From positions 806,001-870,000 of the forward strand of contig JAXGMV010000001.1 in NCBI GenBank assembly GCA_040768445.1: 64,000 bases of DNA, given 5' to 3'. A program made the translations under genes and the position numbers. Of the stretch, positions 26,701 through 34,411 are shown one piece after another (position 1 is the stretch's first letter; the number at the start of each line of letters is the position of its first letter). The notes below the pieces were generated by a model, which was given only the letters and a program-made list of their open reading frames with translations, was not told where the DNA came from and ran no database searches. This DNA is from JAXGMV01 sp040768445 (GTDB lineage Bacteria > Chloroflexota > Anaerolineae > Anaerolineales > Anaerolineaceae).

Positions 26701-26872
26701 GGAGGATATGGAAGGCATGCTTGACGTGGTGATCTTCCCGGCAGTGTACCAGCGCTTCCGCCAGGACCTGCAGGAGCCGGCGCCACTGGTGATTGAGGGC
26801 GTGATGGAGACTGCCGAGGGGCGCGAGGAACCGTACCTGCGCGCCGAACGTATCTGGCGGCTTGAGCGCTAG
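23765..26872 (+). CDS. DNA polymerase III alpha subunit, short DnaE/ImuC-like type
   Basis: 1,035 residues from the ATG at 23765. An N-terminal PHP domain (HLHVHSYFSLLEG, LTDHNSL) is followed by the C-family polymerase core with its catalytic aspartates in PDIDTDL and KIDLLGIRGLTVL. A helix-hairpin-helix region (GYGFPKAHAASYA) and a C-terminal OB fold (VRVAGIRQSMRR) follow. It is shorter than replicative DnaE of about 1,150-1,200 residues and lacks an obvious tau-binding tail. This, with its solitary position, suits an accessory, possibly error-prone polymerase (DnaE2/ImuC). No imuA/imuB is adjacent, so that role is inference. Convergent with the prenyltransferase gene. Confidence 0.85.
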   Translation: MTAHLHVHSYFSLLEGLPSPQELAEAAAAHGMPALALTDHNSLSGAVEFTLACQSAGVQPIIGVELDVHLTDAGGTAYPLVLLIEDERGWPSLCRLTSQIYNLPEVNGKRPCPPSLLAQYTDGLLCLTGGSRSALYHLANTRQDAQAQGWLSHLADLFPNRLYVELQLMAGRDSAAASRLVELAAEMALPLAASHDIYMLTPDGADVQRTLTAARLNITLSELPPGTAAPAGAHFITPQELERRFAAFPQALAGTDEIVSRCTFRLPLGGTHFPQLELPPGDSALDVLRRKAYEGAARKYGALTPAIKDRLTHELSVIGEMNYEAIFLIVEELLQFARSQGILTASRGSAASSLVAYCLGITTPDPLAHNLYFERFLNPARATPPDIDTDLCSRRREEIIQHVFERYGIARVAMVGTVNRYRPRSALGDVAKAHGLSPGEIRALTGRLPYGFRLFQEKDDTPGATPFDRLLEQHSDARHRLIFQQANAVLGLPRHLSQHAGGIVIAPGEITNLVPVQPSGPKGVMITAMNLDSVEKIGLVKIDLLGIRGLTVLGDVASAIHSWRRLDYPNPLAVLEDIPTDDEPTAELVSAGRTIGCFQIESPGMRATLKSVAARSVEDIIRTLALYRPGPLKGGYRDVFIRRQRGLEPTAYLHPALEPILRESHGIVLYQEQVLRIASALGGLSLPEAELLRRAMTHFDPGKQMQELRSKFLAGAVDMSGIPLETAEKLWELMAAFAGYGFPKAHAASYALTAWRSAWCKAHFPAEFLAAVLANWGGYYSQRVYLNEARRLGLSVKPPHVNHSNNEFSVSYPGGEAVLYMGLDQVRDLTHRTINRILDHRPFHTFEAFLQQVDPRPQEAENLAAVGGFSGLGSIPSLITRIRQPGRTRGQLSLFDQSVDEDGEDWTLEQRITAQQELLEISIDAHPLELYADQLAKMAVVSTGDAAGMDGGTVRVAGIRQSMRRSRTGRGEWMAFLSMEDMEGMLDVVIFPAVYQRFRQDLQEPAPLVIEGVMETAEGREEPYLRAERIWRLER

Positions 26873-26899
26873 TGAAAAGAGCCGTAAATACGGGGGAGA

Positions 26900-27898
26900 C
26901 TAAAAGACCCTGACCAGGGTTTCAACCAGCAGGGCGATAACCAGCACCGCACCGAATATCATATTGTGTAATAAGGCTGGCGCGATGTACCACATGTGCG
27001 CCGCGGCTTCTGGCATGCCGGCAGGCAGTGGATTCGGTTTTGGCTTGAGGTACGCCTGTGCCAGCATCGGCAGGGTGAGCGGTGCGGCAGCCAGTACCAG
27101 CAGCATGACCGGCGAGAAGTACCCGCTGATCACCAGCCCGATGATGATGGCATACTGCAGAACAACCAGCACAGCCAGTAGGGCGCGCGTGGTGCGTTCG
27201 CCCAGCAGTACCGGCAGGGTGAAGATCTTCTTGCGGCGGTCATGGACATGCTTATCGAGGTGGCGTCCCAACAGCACCTCGGTCACCGTCAGCGAATAGG
27301 CCAGCCCGAAAAGGGCGGCTGCCCAGTTCCAGGTGCCGGTGAGCACATACAGCCCGCCGCCGACCATCAACGGTCCCCACACCACGGCAATTGAGAGTTC
27401 GCCCAACCCGACCAGTTTGATCGGATAGACGTAGAAGACATCCAACAGGAGGCCCAGCACCAGCAGCCAGACAGTGAGCGGGCCGCTGGTCAGCACCAGG
27501 ACGATGCCGGCCGCCAGCGCAATCAGGCCCGAGACCGCCATGTGCACCAGCGCTTCGCGGCGCGTCATCCAACCGTGCATGGTAGGCGGCTGCTGGACAT
27601 GCTCTTTGATGTAGTCGCCGTGGTCCACACCGCGCTCAAAATCGACAAAGTCATTGATCTGGTTGTTGAAGGCGTGTGCAAACACCAGCCCAACCGCCAC
27701 GGCAAGCCACTTGAACCATGAGAACGATCCCTCGCCCCATGCCAGCAGCCCGACCAGCGCAACCGGGATGAGTGTCATCGTCAGGGTGGACTGGTTGGCG
27801 AAGTAGCCCCAGCGGGCAACCGGAGAAAGCTTTGCCCACGCCTCCGCAGTCATTTCTTTTCTGTTTTCAAGCATCTTTGTCCAAACCGGTGTCTGCAT
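26900..27898 (-). CDS. UbiA-family prenyltransferase (MenA-like)
   Basis: 332 residues, eight or nine membrane spans. The first Asp-rich motif is NDFVDFERGVD (Asn82 to Asp92), binding the prenyl diphosphate through Mg2+. A second, divergent acidic motif is in GRHLDKHVHDRRKK. YPIKLVGLGELSI matches the conserved loop of MenA-type enzymes. The family attaches polyprenyl chains to aromatic rings in quinone, heme or tocopherol pathways. No other quinone gene is nearby, so the acceptor is unknown. The start is the first ATG after the 145-bp divergent gap shared with the amidohydrolase gene. Confidence 0.85.
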   Translation of the reverse strand: MQTPVWTKMLENRKEMTAEAWAKLSPVARWGYFANQSTLTMTLIPVALVGLLAWGEGSFSWFKWLAVAVGLVFAHAFNNQINDFVDFERGVDHGDYIKEHVQQPPTMHGWMTRREALVHMAVSGLIALAAGIVLVLTSGPLTVWLLVLGLLLDVFYVYPIKLVGLGELSIAVVWGPLMVGGGLYVLTGTWNWAAALFGLAYSLTVTEVLLGRHLDKHVHDRRKKIFTLPVLLGERTTRALLAVLVVLQYAIIIGLVISGYFSPVMLLVLAAAPLTLPMLAQAYLKPKPNPLPAGMPEAAAHMWYIAPALLHNMIFGAVLVIALLVETLVRVF

Positions 27899-28043
27899 GC
27901 GCCCTCCATTGCTCAGAATGGTGAAATTATAATAGAATTGAAGCAGGTTAGTTTATCAAAATCTACAAGGAATAACAATTTTGATAATTATGACCCATAT
28001 TACCATAAATACAATATCAAACTGACTAATTTTGGAGGCATGC

Positions 28044-29252
28044 ATGATAGCAATTGTGAACGGCAAGGTGATAACGATTACCCAGGGTACCTTTGACCCG
28101 GGTGTGGTGCTGATCGAGGGCGGGCGCATTGTGGCGGTAGGCGAGCATATTGAGGTGCCCGAGGACGCTGAGGTATTCGACGCGGCTGGCAAGGTGGTGA
28201 TGCCTGGCATGATCGACGCCCACAGCCATGTCAGCATCTTCCCAGACAAGATCGGCTGGGAATACTCCGACGGCAACGAGCTGACCGACCCGATCACACC
28301 CCACCTGCGGGCGCTGGATGCGGTCAACCCTGACGATCCGGGTTTTTTGGACCTGGTGCAGGCCGGCGTGACCACCGTCAACACCGGGCCGGGCAGCGGC
28401 AACCTGGTCGGCGGTCAGTGGGTGTGCGTCAAGACCATGCCCAAGCCGCGCATTGACCAGATGGTGCTGTTGGAGCCGGCCGGCATGAAAATGGCGCTGG
28501 GTGAGAATCCGCGCCGGGTGTACGGCAGCCAGAACAAGATGCCTTCCACCCGCATGGGCAACGCCGCCGTCCTGCGCTCGGCGCTGGTGGACGCCCGCAA
28601 TTACCTGCAGAAATGGGCACGCTACGAGGCTGACCTGGCCGAGTTCAATGCCAATGCTGGCGGTTCTGAGAAAAAGACTGCTCCCGTGCCGCCGGAGCGT
28701 AATCTCAAGCTGGAAGCGCTGGGAAAGGTGCTCAAGCGCGAGATGAAAGCTCGTGTGCACGCCCACCGCGCCGATGATATGCTGACCGCCATCCGCATCT
28801 GCGAGGAGTTCAACCTGGACTTCACGCTGGAGCATGCCACCGAGGGCTACAAGATCGTGGACGTGCTGGCAGCCAAGGGTATCCCGGTGACCGTAGGGCC
28901 GGCGTTTATCTCACGCGTGAAGTATGAGCTGGGCGGTATGAACCCGAAAAACCCGGGCATCCTGGCGAAAGCCGGCGTGAAGGTGGCCATACAGGTGGAT
29001 GAAGGGTCTGCCACCAAGTATTTGGCGATCAATGCCGGGCTGGCGGTGCGCGAAGGTATGCCGGAGGAGGAAGCCCTGCGGGCGGTGACCATCAACCCGG
29101 CCGAGATCATCGGCGTGGACGATCGGATCGGCAGCCTGGAGGTTGGCAAGGACGCAGACGTGGTGGTCTTCAGCGGTCACCCGTTTGATTACCGCACCGT
29201 GGCCGAGCTGGTGCTGGTCAACGGCGAGGTGGCCTACCGCCGCGAGGAATAG
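28044..29252 (+). CDS. Amidohydrolase (imidazolonepropionase-like)
   Basis: 402 residues from the ATG at 28044, preceded by GGAGG at 5 bp. The metal motif is HSH (His60, His62) within GMIDAHSHVS. Later histidines in VHAHRADDM and FTLEHATEGY and an Asp-containing VDEGSA segment complete a metallo-dependent hydrolase pattern. The C-terminal composite domain ends GSLEVGKDADVVVFSGHPFD. The family hydrolyses C-N bonds in cyclic amides, imidazolones or dipeptides; substrate not readable. It is a single gene, ended by a hairpin terminator. Confidence 0.85.
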   Translation: MIAIVNGKVITITQGTFDPGVVLIEGGRIVAVGEHIEVPEDAEVFDAAGKVVMPGMIDAHSHVSIFPDKIGWEYSDGNELTDPITPHLRALDAVNPDDPGFLDLVQAGVTTVNTGPGSGNLVGGQWVCVKTMPKPRIDQMVLLEPAGMKMALGENPRRVYGSQNKMPSTRMGNAAVLRSALVDARNYLQKWARYEADLAEFNANAGGSEKKTAPVPPERNLKLEALGKVLKREMKARVHAHRADDMLTAIRICEEFNLDFTLEHATEGYKIVDVLAAKGIPVTVGPAFISRVKYELGGMNPKNPGILAKAGVKVAIQVDEGSATKYLAINAGLAVREGMPEEEALRAVTINPAEIIGVDDRIGSLEVGKDADVVVFSGHPFDYRTVAELVLVNGEVAYRREE

Positions 29253-29278
29253 GCGCTGGGTTTGTGAATGGATAATAC

Positions 29279-29309
29279 GAGGGCGGGGTTTGACTTCCCG
29301 CCCTCATTT
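29279..29309 (+). terminator. Intrinsic terminator after the amidohydrolase gene
   Basis: A perfect 9-bp stem, GAGGGCGGG (29279-29287) with CCCGCCCTC (29297-29305), followed by ATTTGTTG. Confidence 0.7.
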
Positions 29310-29327
29310 GTTGTGGAGGTGCATTAA

Positions 29328-29382
29328 AATCCCTCTCCGTTTGGGATCGCGCAGCATGCAGTAGGCAGAGGCTAGGTGAGGG
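29328..29382. repeat. Dispersed palindromic repeat (GGGATCGCGCAGCATGC type)
   Basis: Opposite-orientation relative of the copies at 23664-23711 and 46245-46300, and similar to 12981-13023. It ends in GGTGAGGG. Confidence 0.55.
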
Positions 29383-29395
29383 CTGTATTCATGGC

Positions 29396-29850
29396 GACCC
29401 GGTGGGTCGCCCATTTAGATATCCCATCCCGGGCATCCTACGGACATTAATCCGACACCACAACTATCAACCACACCACTATCGAGGCAAAAAAAGAGCC
29501 GGCAGTAGGGCGGATTTCCATATCCGCCCTAATAACGGTGGCAATAGCCCCTTACCGGGTAGTAAATGCCGCTCTACGCGTGAGGGTCCTTGTAGGGCGC
29601 GACCCGGTGGGACGCCCATTTAGATATCCCATCCCGGGCATCCCAATGGGATATCCCTACGGACATTAATCCGACACCACAACTATCAACCACACCACTA
29701 TCGAGGCAAAAAACGAGCCGGCAGTAGGGCCGATTTCCATATCCGCCCTAATAACGGTGGCAATAGCCCCTTACTGGGTAGTAAATGCCGCTCTACGCGT
29801 GAGGGTCCTTGTAGGGCGCGACCTGGTGGGACGCCCATTTAGATATCCCT
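29396..29850. repeat. Tandem repeat block: two full units (205 and 219 bp) and a partial third
   Basis: Units begin at 29396, 29601 and 29820, each with GACC(C/T)GGTGGG(T/A)CGCCC. Units 1 and 2 are nearly identical; unit 2 has a 14-bp insertion repeating the GGGATATCCC word. Each full unit contains one REP-like palindrome (29506-29531, 29725-29750) and one hairpin repeat. No gene is present in 29310-29959. The block lies between a terminator on each strand. Confidence 0.85.
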
Positions 29851-29910
29851 ACGGATGCACGAATCCGCAACCGCGCAAATCGCGGGTCAATCAACGCAAT
29901 CATCGCGTAC

Positions 29911-29938
29911 AAAAAAGAGCCGGCAGGCCGCCGGCTCT
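29911..29938 (-). terminator. Intrinsic terminator of the phosphorylase operon
   Basis: Read on the minus strand, AGAGCCGG (29938-29931) pairs with CCGGCTCT (29923-29916), followed by TTTTT (29915-29911). It lies 21 bp after the stop of the second phosphorylase gene. Confidence 0.8.
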
Positions 29939-29959
29939 CATCGTCCCAAATCTCACACC

Positions 29960-30718
29960 CTACTTGTACTTCTCAGGGTGATCCATTTTGTCCAGCAGAA
30001 CGGCGGTTTCGAGCGAGATGCGGGTGGCATCGGAGATGGCTTTGACCATCTGCTCGGCACTGGCCTGGTTGTGCGGGTTCTGGTGATGCCCGGCAGATGC
30101 CAGGATCACACCGCCGCGCACCTTGCGGGCTGTTGACAGCGTCAGCACGGTCGAGGCTTCCTGTGAGGCAATCAGCACGCCGGCATCGATCCACGGTTTC
30201 TCAATCTCAAGGATATCCAGCTTGGAAAAGACTGAGCCGGCATAGAACGAATCGTGCGACCACTCGTAACCAGTATGAACTTCAACGCCCAGCTTCTCAG
30301 CCGATTTGAGCATCGATTCCACCACGTACAGGTCAGCCACCGCCGGGTATTCGGGCGGGAAGTACTCGCGCGTCAGCCCGTCGCCACGCACCGCGCCGGT
30401 GATCACCAGCAGCGCCGGGATGGGCAGCCAGGTTTGGAACATGCCGCCGGTGCCGATGCGGATCAAATTCTTGGCGCCGACTTTGACCAGCTCTTCAATG
30501 GCGATAGCAGCCGCCGCCCCGCCGATGCCGGTGGAGGTGACGCTCACCTTGACGCCCTGGTAGGTGCCGGTGTAGGTGATGTACTGGCGGCTGTGAGCAA
30601 CCAGTTCGTAGGTATCAAAATGCTCGGCGATCACCTTGGCGCGGAAGACGTCTCCCGGCAGGAAAACGGTTTCGCCGACATCGCCCGGTACTAATTGGAT
30701 ATGATGTTGTTTTTCCAT
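29960..30718 (-). CDS. Nucleoside phosphorylase (PNP/UDP family), divergent copy
   Basis: 252 residues of the PNP_UDP_1 fold. The phosphate-binding loop GIGGAAAAIAIEEL and the RIGTGG strand are clear. Two positions depart from the family: the usual GDP near the N-terminus is GDV, and the usual EMES active-site motif reads SQEAS, keeping one Glu. Substrate range may therefore differ from the neighbour. It lies 27 bp downstream of a second phosphorylase gene in the same orientation, so the two form an operon ended by a terminator. The reaction would be phosphorolysis of nucleosides for salvage. Confidence 0.82.
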   Translation of the reverse strand: MEKQHHIQLVPGDVGETVFLPGDVFRAKVIAEHFDTYELVAHSRQYITYTGTYQGVKVSVTSTGIGGAAAAIAIEELVKVGAKNLIRIGTGGMFQTWLPIPALLVITGAVRGDGLTREYFPPEYPAVADLYVVESMLKSAEKLGVEVHTGYEWSHDSFYAGSVFSKLDILEIEKPWIDAGVLIASQEASTVLTLSTARKVRGGVILASAGHHQNPHNQASAEQMVKAISDATRISLETAVLLDKMDHPEKYK

Positions 30719-30745
30719 GTGTTATCTCCTGTTCCATTCCCGCTG

Positions 30746-31501
30746 TCAGGCGAGACCCCTTTCTTGTAGAAGCTGCGCCGCCGTGATGCCCGCCAGTACC
30801 ATGTTGCGGATATGCGGTTCCATATCGGTGTTGTCCTGTTTTTCCTCGAAGATGTTGGCGCCAGCCACCAGGATGGTGCCGGCACGCACGCCCTGCATGG
30901 AGGATACAACGAACAGGGCTGAGGACTCGTTCTCCACTGCCAGTACGTTCAGATCAATCCATTTTTGCAGGCGGGCTTTGTAGTCGCCGTGTGCCCAGGG
31001 TGACTCGAGGTAAAAGGCATCGTGGGTGCGGATGATGCCGAGGTGATAGGGCAGGTTGAGCTTCTCACAGGCGTCAATCAGGGCGCGCACCACGCGGTAA
31101 TCGGCATTTGCCGGGTAATCCACCGAGATAAACTCCTCGGTCGCGCGTTCGCCGCGCACGGCTGCGGTGGCGATGATCATGTCACCGGGCTTGATGTCGG
31201 GCTGGATCACGCCGCAGGTGCCGATGCGGATGATGTTCTTGGTGCCAACGCGGATCAGCTCTTCCACGCCGATGGCTGTGGGAGAGGGTCCGATGCCGCA
31301 GCTGGTGCAGGAAACCGGTACACCGTCTTTCTTGCCAGTGTAGGTCAGGTATTCCCGCTTGTGGGCTACCTTCCAGGCTTCGTCCATCAGGTCAGCAAAG
31401 ACCTGCACACGTCCCGGGTCGCCGGGGATGAGCGCGGTGGGCGCTACTTCGCCGGGCAGGCAGTCGATATGGTGTTGTCGATGAAGTGTTTCTCCATCCA
31501 T
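30746..31501 (-). CDS. Uridine/purine nucleoside phosphorylase
   Basis: 251 residues. Closer to canonical uridine phosphorylase than its neighbour: GDPGRVQVFADLMDE, the phosphate loop CGIGPSPTAIGVEEL, RIGTCG, and an ENESS segment in the place of the EMES active-site motif. GGAGG precedes the start. It is the first gene of a two-gene operon with a diverged paralogue, probably a tandem duplication. It acts in the cytoplasm in nucleoside salvage, and uridine is the likelier substrate by resemblance. Confidence 0.85.
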   Translation of the reverse strand: MDGETLHRQHHIDCLPGEVAPTALIPGDPGRVQVFADLMDEAWKVAHKREYLTYTGKKDGVPVSCTSCGIGPSPTAIGVEELIRVGTKNIIRIGTCGVIQPDIKPGDMIIATAAVRGERATEEFISVDYPANADYRVVRALIDACEKLNLPYHLGIIRTHDAFYLESPWAHGDYKARLQKWIDLNVLAVENESSALFVVSSMQGVRAGTILVAGANIFEEKQDNTDMEPHIRNMVLAGITAAQLLQERGLA

Positions 31502-31659
31502 AGTAAAGAACCTCCAGAGTAGATTTGGTTTATTTGGTTGTTAAAATGCAGTACAGATCATGCTCCATGCAAGCACGGAGGGATAAAATAATTGTAATGC
31601 CTGAAACGATTATGGGGGGGGTTAGTCAGCCGGTGTATCGGCGGGGGTGGTTCAGGCTG

Positions 31660-31788
31660 TCAGACGCCTGGTTTCCACAGGTTCAACCAGCGGTAGATGT
31701 GGGCGGCAGCCTTCACCGAGCGCCGGTAGACGTACAGCGGGGAAGCGCCGGGTTCTATGAAGCGGAAATGGTAGTCGTTTCGGTTCAC
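31660..31788 (-). CDS. Small basic/aromatic ORF, 42 residues, unknown
   Basis: Starts at GTG 31788 with AAAGGAG 8 bp upstream and ends at TGA 31660. The predicted peptide contains FRFIEPGASPLYVYRRS and ends in YRWLNLWKPGV. A promoter (TTGACT, 16 bp, TATACT) and an interrupted palindrome lie just upstream, which supports a real small gene. I do not recognise the family. The peptide has no membrane span. The frame is also open upstream of the GTG, but the start is fixed by the Shine-Dalgarno sequence. Confidence 0.5.
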   Translation of the reverse strand: MNRNDYHFRFIEPGASPLYVYRRSVKAAAHIYRWLNLWKPGV

Positions 31789-31818
31789 TGGCGCTTGCTC
31801 CTTTCGCGGGTCATGGGG

Positions 31819-31845
31819 TGTCAAACTGGTCATGACCACATGACA
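31819..31845. promoter_or_regulatory. Nested palindrome in the leader of the small ORF
   Basis: The perfect 12-bp palindrome TGGTCATGACCA (31827-31838) is flanked by TGTCA (31819-31823) and TGACA (31841-31845). It lies between the promoter and the small-ORF start, a likely operator or RNA hairpin. Confidence 0.5.
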
Positions 31846-31859
31846 ATTGATCGTGATAA

Positions 31860-31887
31860 AGTATAGCATAGATAGGGCGAAAGTCAA
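31860..31887 (-). promoter_or_regulatory. Promoter for the 42-codon ORF
   Basis: On the minus strand, TTGACT (31887-31882), a 16-bp spacer, then TATACT (31865-31860). The expected start site is near 31853. Confidence 0.6.
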
Positions 31888-32128
31888 CCTACCCTTCGGT
31901 CTCTGAGCTTCGAACCCTGAGTTTGCCGGAGGCAATTGCAAATTGCTGAAGGTGCCCTCCAGGGTATCGAAGGGTCGGATGGTCGGAGTGTGATGATCGT
32001 TTCTCGGCTTTGATTCCGGGTCTTCGATCCCTCAGCTTCGATCTATCAGCTTCGACAGGCTCAGCCATCGAGACGTGCCGCCGGTCAGCCATCGGGATGT
32101 TCCACCGCTCAGCCGGCGGCAATGCTGC

Positions 32129-32168
32129 CCCCTCCTGCCTCCCCCATTTTTTCAAAATGGAGGAGGTT
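32129..32168. repeat. 40-bp repeat, exact inverted copy of 9501-9540
   Basis: Identical over all 40 positions to the reverse complement of 9501-9540, more than 22 kb away. It contains a CCTCC/GGAGG hairpin around an A/T run. Confidence 0.8.
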
Positions 32169-32276
32169 CATCAGCCAGCCAACGGGACTATACGATCACT
32201 GAGTTGTGGTAAAGTGTAGATCAGGTATGGTCCTTGTCAGGATGTTAAAACCTGATCTACATGATGCTAATAAACC

Positions 32277-32296
32277 GGCGGGATTGGAATCCCGCC
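32277..32296. repeat. REP-like palindrome
   Basis: GGCGGGATTGGAATCCCGCC, a perfect 9-bp inverted repeat with a 2-bp centre, followed by CTAC as in other family members at 29506 and 29725. It lies just beyond the 3' end of the S9 peptidase gene and could also act as its terminator stem. Confidence 0.65.
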
Positions 32297-32314
32297 CTAC
32301 TGCAAAAAACGACA

Positions 32315-34258
32315 TTACTCCATGTTGTGGATCTCCACCGGCTCAATCTCATCTGCCGGCTCGAAGCCGAAGACCTTGCCGTAGAAGTACAACTCGGCGC
32401 TGGCGGCACGCGTGATTGTCTCGGCCTTGCGGAAGCCGTGCTGCTCGCCCTCGAACAGCAGGTAGGCGTACGGCGTCTCGTTACGGATGAGCGCATGCAC
32501 AATCACCTCAGCCTGTGATGGCGGCACCACCCGGTCCTCAGCGCCCTGGAAGATAATCACCGGGCAGGAGATGTTATCCACCGCCTTGACCGGCGAACGC
32601 TCGTCGTACACATCCTTGCGCTCGGGGTAGGGCGCCACCAGCCCGAACAAGTACTGCGCTTCGAACTTGTGCGTGTCCTTCACCAGTCCTTCCAGGTCGG
32701 AGACGCCAAAGTAGGACGCGCCGGCCTTGAAGAAATCCGTCCAGGTTAGCGCACGCAGGGTGGTGTAACCGCCGGCACTGCCGCCGCGCACCGAGATGCG
32801 TCCCTCGTCCGCCAGGCCGCGGCTCACCAGGTACCTGGCCGCGTTGACACAGTCGTTCACGTCCACGATGCCCCAGTTGCCCTTCAGCCGCTCGCGATAC
32901 TCGCGCCCATAACCGGTCGAGCCGCCGTAATTGACGTCCACCACCGCAATGCCGCGTGAGGTCCAGTACTGCATACCGTAAGAGAACACCGCATGGGTCT
33001 GCCCGGTCGGGCCGCCGTGGGAGCACACCAGCAGCGGCGGTTTCTCGCCGGCCGGCGCCTCGTAGTCGGGGTTGACGGGCGGGTAGTACAGCGCGTACGC
33101 CGTCTGACCGTTCTCAGTCGGGAAGGCAATCGGCTCAGGGACGGAGAAATACGCCGCCGGGATGTCAACGGTCATGGACTGCTTGACCACCTCGACCTGG
33201 CGGGTTTCCAAATCAAACAAAATCACCGCCGATGGTTTCTCAGCGCTGCCGGCCACCATCAGCAGCTTGCCATCGTGGTAGTGCAGTGACCCCAGTACAG
33301 TGTAGTCCAGCGGTAGAGGCTCCAGCTCGGCCTTTCCGGGCGTCAGCAGCGCCAGTGAGTCAAAGCCATCCTGGTTGATGATGCAGGCAATGCGCCCATC
33401 CGGCAGAAAGGTGAAGAAGCTCAGCCCGAACACCCACGCCGGCCCGCTGAACTCAGCCGGCATGTCGGCCAGCTGTTCGGCCGTGCCGTCCTGCTGCATG
33501 CGGTACAGATTCCACCAGTTCGTGCGGTCTGAACTGAACACCAGCTCGCCGCCCGGCCCCCAGGTGGGGTAGGTGACCGATTCGGTCAGCCCGCCGGCCA
33601 GCATACGGGCGTTGGCAAGTGCGCCGTCAGCCGCCAGGTCAGCCAGCCACAGCTCGGTGCCGTCCCAGGGCATATTGGGGTTGTTCCAGCAAATCCAGGC
33701 CAGCTGGCTACCGTCCGGGCTAATGCGCGGGTTGGCGTAAAAATCATAGCCGCTGGCGATCGTGATCACCGGCGCGGCGCCGTCAGCCGCCAGCAGGGCC
33801 AGCTCATTGTCCACCCGCCCGTCTGATGTGTGAATCTCACGCACGCAGATTATCTTGCTTCCATCCGGCGTGACCTGCAAGTCAGCGTAGCGCCAACCCC
33901 AGGGCTGTGGCGGTTCGGGTGTCACCGGCTCGGGGGTTCTGCCATCCACCTGCCGGTACAGGCGCTGGTCGGTAAAGTTTGAGAAGTACAGCGTACTGCC
34001 GAAGCTCACAAAAGAGCCCCCGCCGTACTCATGCACGGTGGTGCGCACATTAAAGCCGGCCGGAGTGAGGTCTCTGACCGTTCCATCTTCACCGCGCACA
34101 ACCAGCACATTGCGGCCGCTTTCCAGCGGGCGCCGTTCCAGCCAACAGATGCCGCCGGCATACGGGGCGGCGTCGCCAATGCCAATGCCGGCTGTCGCCA
34201 GTAGTTCAGCTTTAACAGGTGATACCCAAGAACCATAAGGTGCAGTATTTTTCGCCAT
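32315..34258 (-). CDS. S9-family prolyl oligopeptidase-like peptidase
   Basis: 647 residues. The N-terminal part is a beta-propeller with repeated WDG/SPDGSQLAW-type blades. The C-terminal alpha/beta hydrolase domain has the nucleophile motif RGGSAGGYTTL (Ser near residue 491), an acid in GAEDRVVPPSQ and the catalytic His in EGEQHGFRKAE. There is no signal peptide, so it is cytoplasmic. It trims peptides, in line with the peptide importers in the window. A 26-codon fragment matching its extreme C-terminus recurs at 46154-46231. Transcribed divergently from the EamA gene. Confidence 0.88.
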   Translation of the reverse strand: MAKNTAPYGSWVSPVKAELLATAGIGIGDAAPYAGGICWLERRPLESGRNVLVVRGEDGTVRDLTPAGFNVRTTVHEYGGGSFVSFGSTLYFSNFTDQRLYRQVDGRTPEPVTPEPPQPWGWRYADLQVTPDGSKIICVREIHTSDGRVDNELALLAADGAAPVITIASGYDFYANPRISPDGSQLAWICWNNPNMPWDGTELWLADLAADGALANARMLAGGLTESVTYPTWGPGGELVFSSDRTNWWNLYRMQQDGTAEQLADMPAEFSGPAWVFGLSFFTFLPDGRIACIINQDGFDSLALLTPGKAELEPLPLDYTVLGSLHYHDGKLLMVAGSAEKPSAVILFDLETRQVEVVKQSMTVDIPAAYFSVPEPIAFPTENGQTAYALYYPPVNPDYEAPAGEKPPLLVCSHGGPTGQTHAVFSYGMQYWTSRGIAVVDVNYGGSTGYGREYRERLKGNWGIVDVNDCVNAARYLVSRGLADEGRISVRGGSAGGYTTLRALTWTDFFKAGASYFGVSDLEGLVKDTHKFEAQYLFGLVAPYPERKDVYDERSPVKAVDNISCPVIIFQGAEDRVVPPSQAEVIVHALIRNETPYAYLLFEGEQHGFRKAETITRAASAELYFYGKVFGFEPADEIEPVEIHNME

Positions 34259-34411
34259 TTGTCGTCTCCATTATTGCATGTGATATGTCTTTATCTTACA
34301 CCAACTCGCCCGGTCCGATGAACTTTTTCCATCTTCACCAACCCTCTGGACGGGCAGCCCGCAGGCGGTTAAAATGAAGCCCTATCTCAGAACCGACGGA
34401 TACCCCTGCCA

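Larger units (their letters stand above)
31888..32314. other. Intergenic region filled with dispersed repeats
   Basis: No gene seen. It contains a mosaic of CTTCGACAGGCTCAGCC-type words (about 32048-32064), also present near 46930 and 47031 and inside the selenoprotein gene. It also holds the 40-bp repeat 32129-32168 and the palindrome 32277-32296. Confidence 0.6.

Noticed and set aside
29396..29850. CRISPR array
   Set aside because: Units are over 200 bp and nearly identical throughout, with no short repeats separated by unique spacers and no cas genes.
31525..31866. 113-codon plus-strand frame
   Set aside because: Antisense to a small ORF that has promoter and Shine-Dalgarno support; the plus frame has neither.
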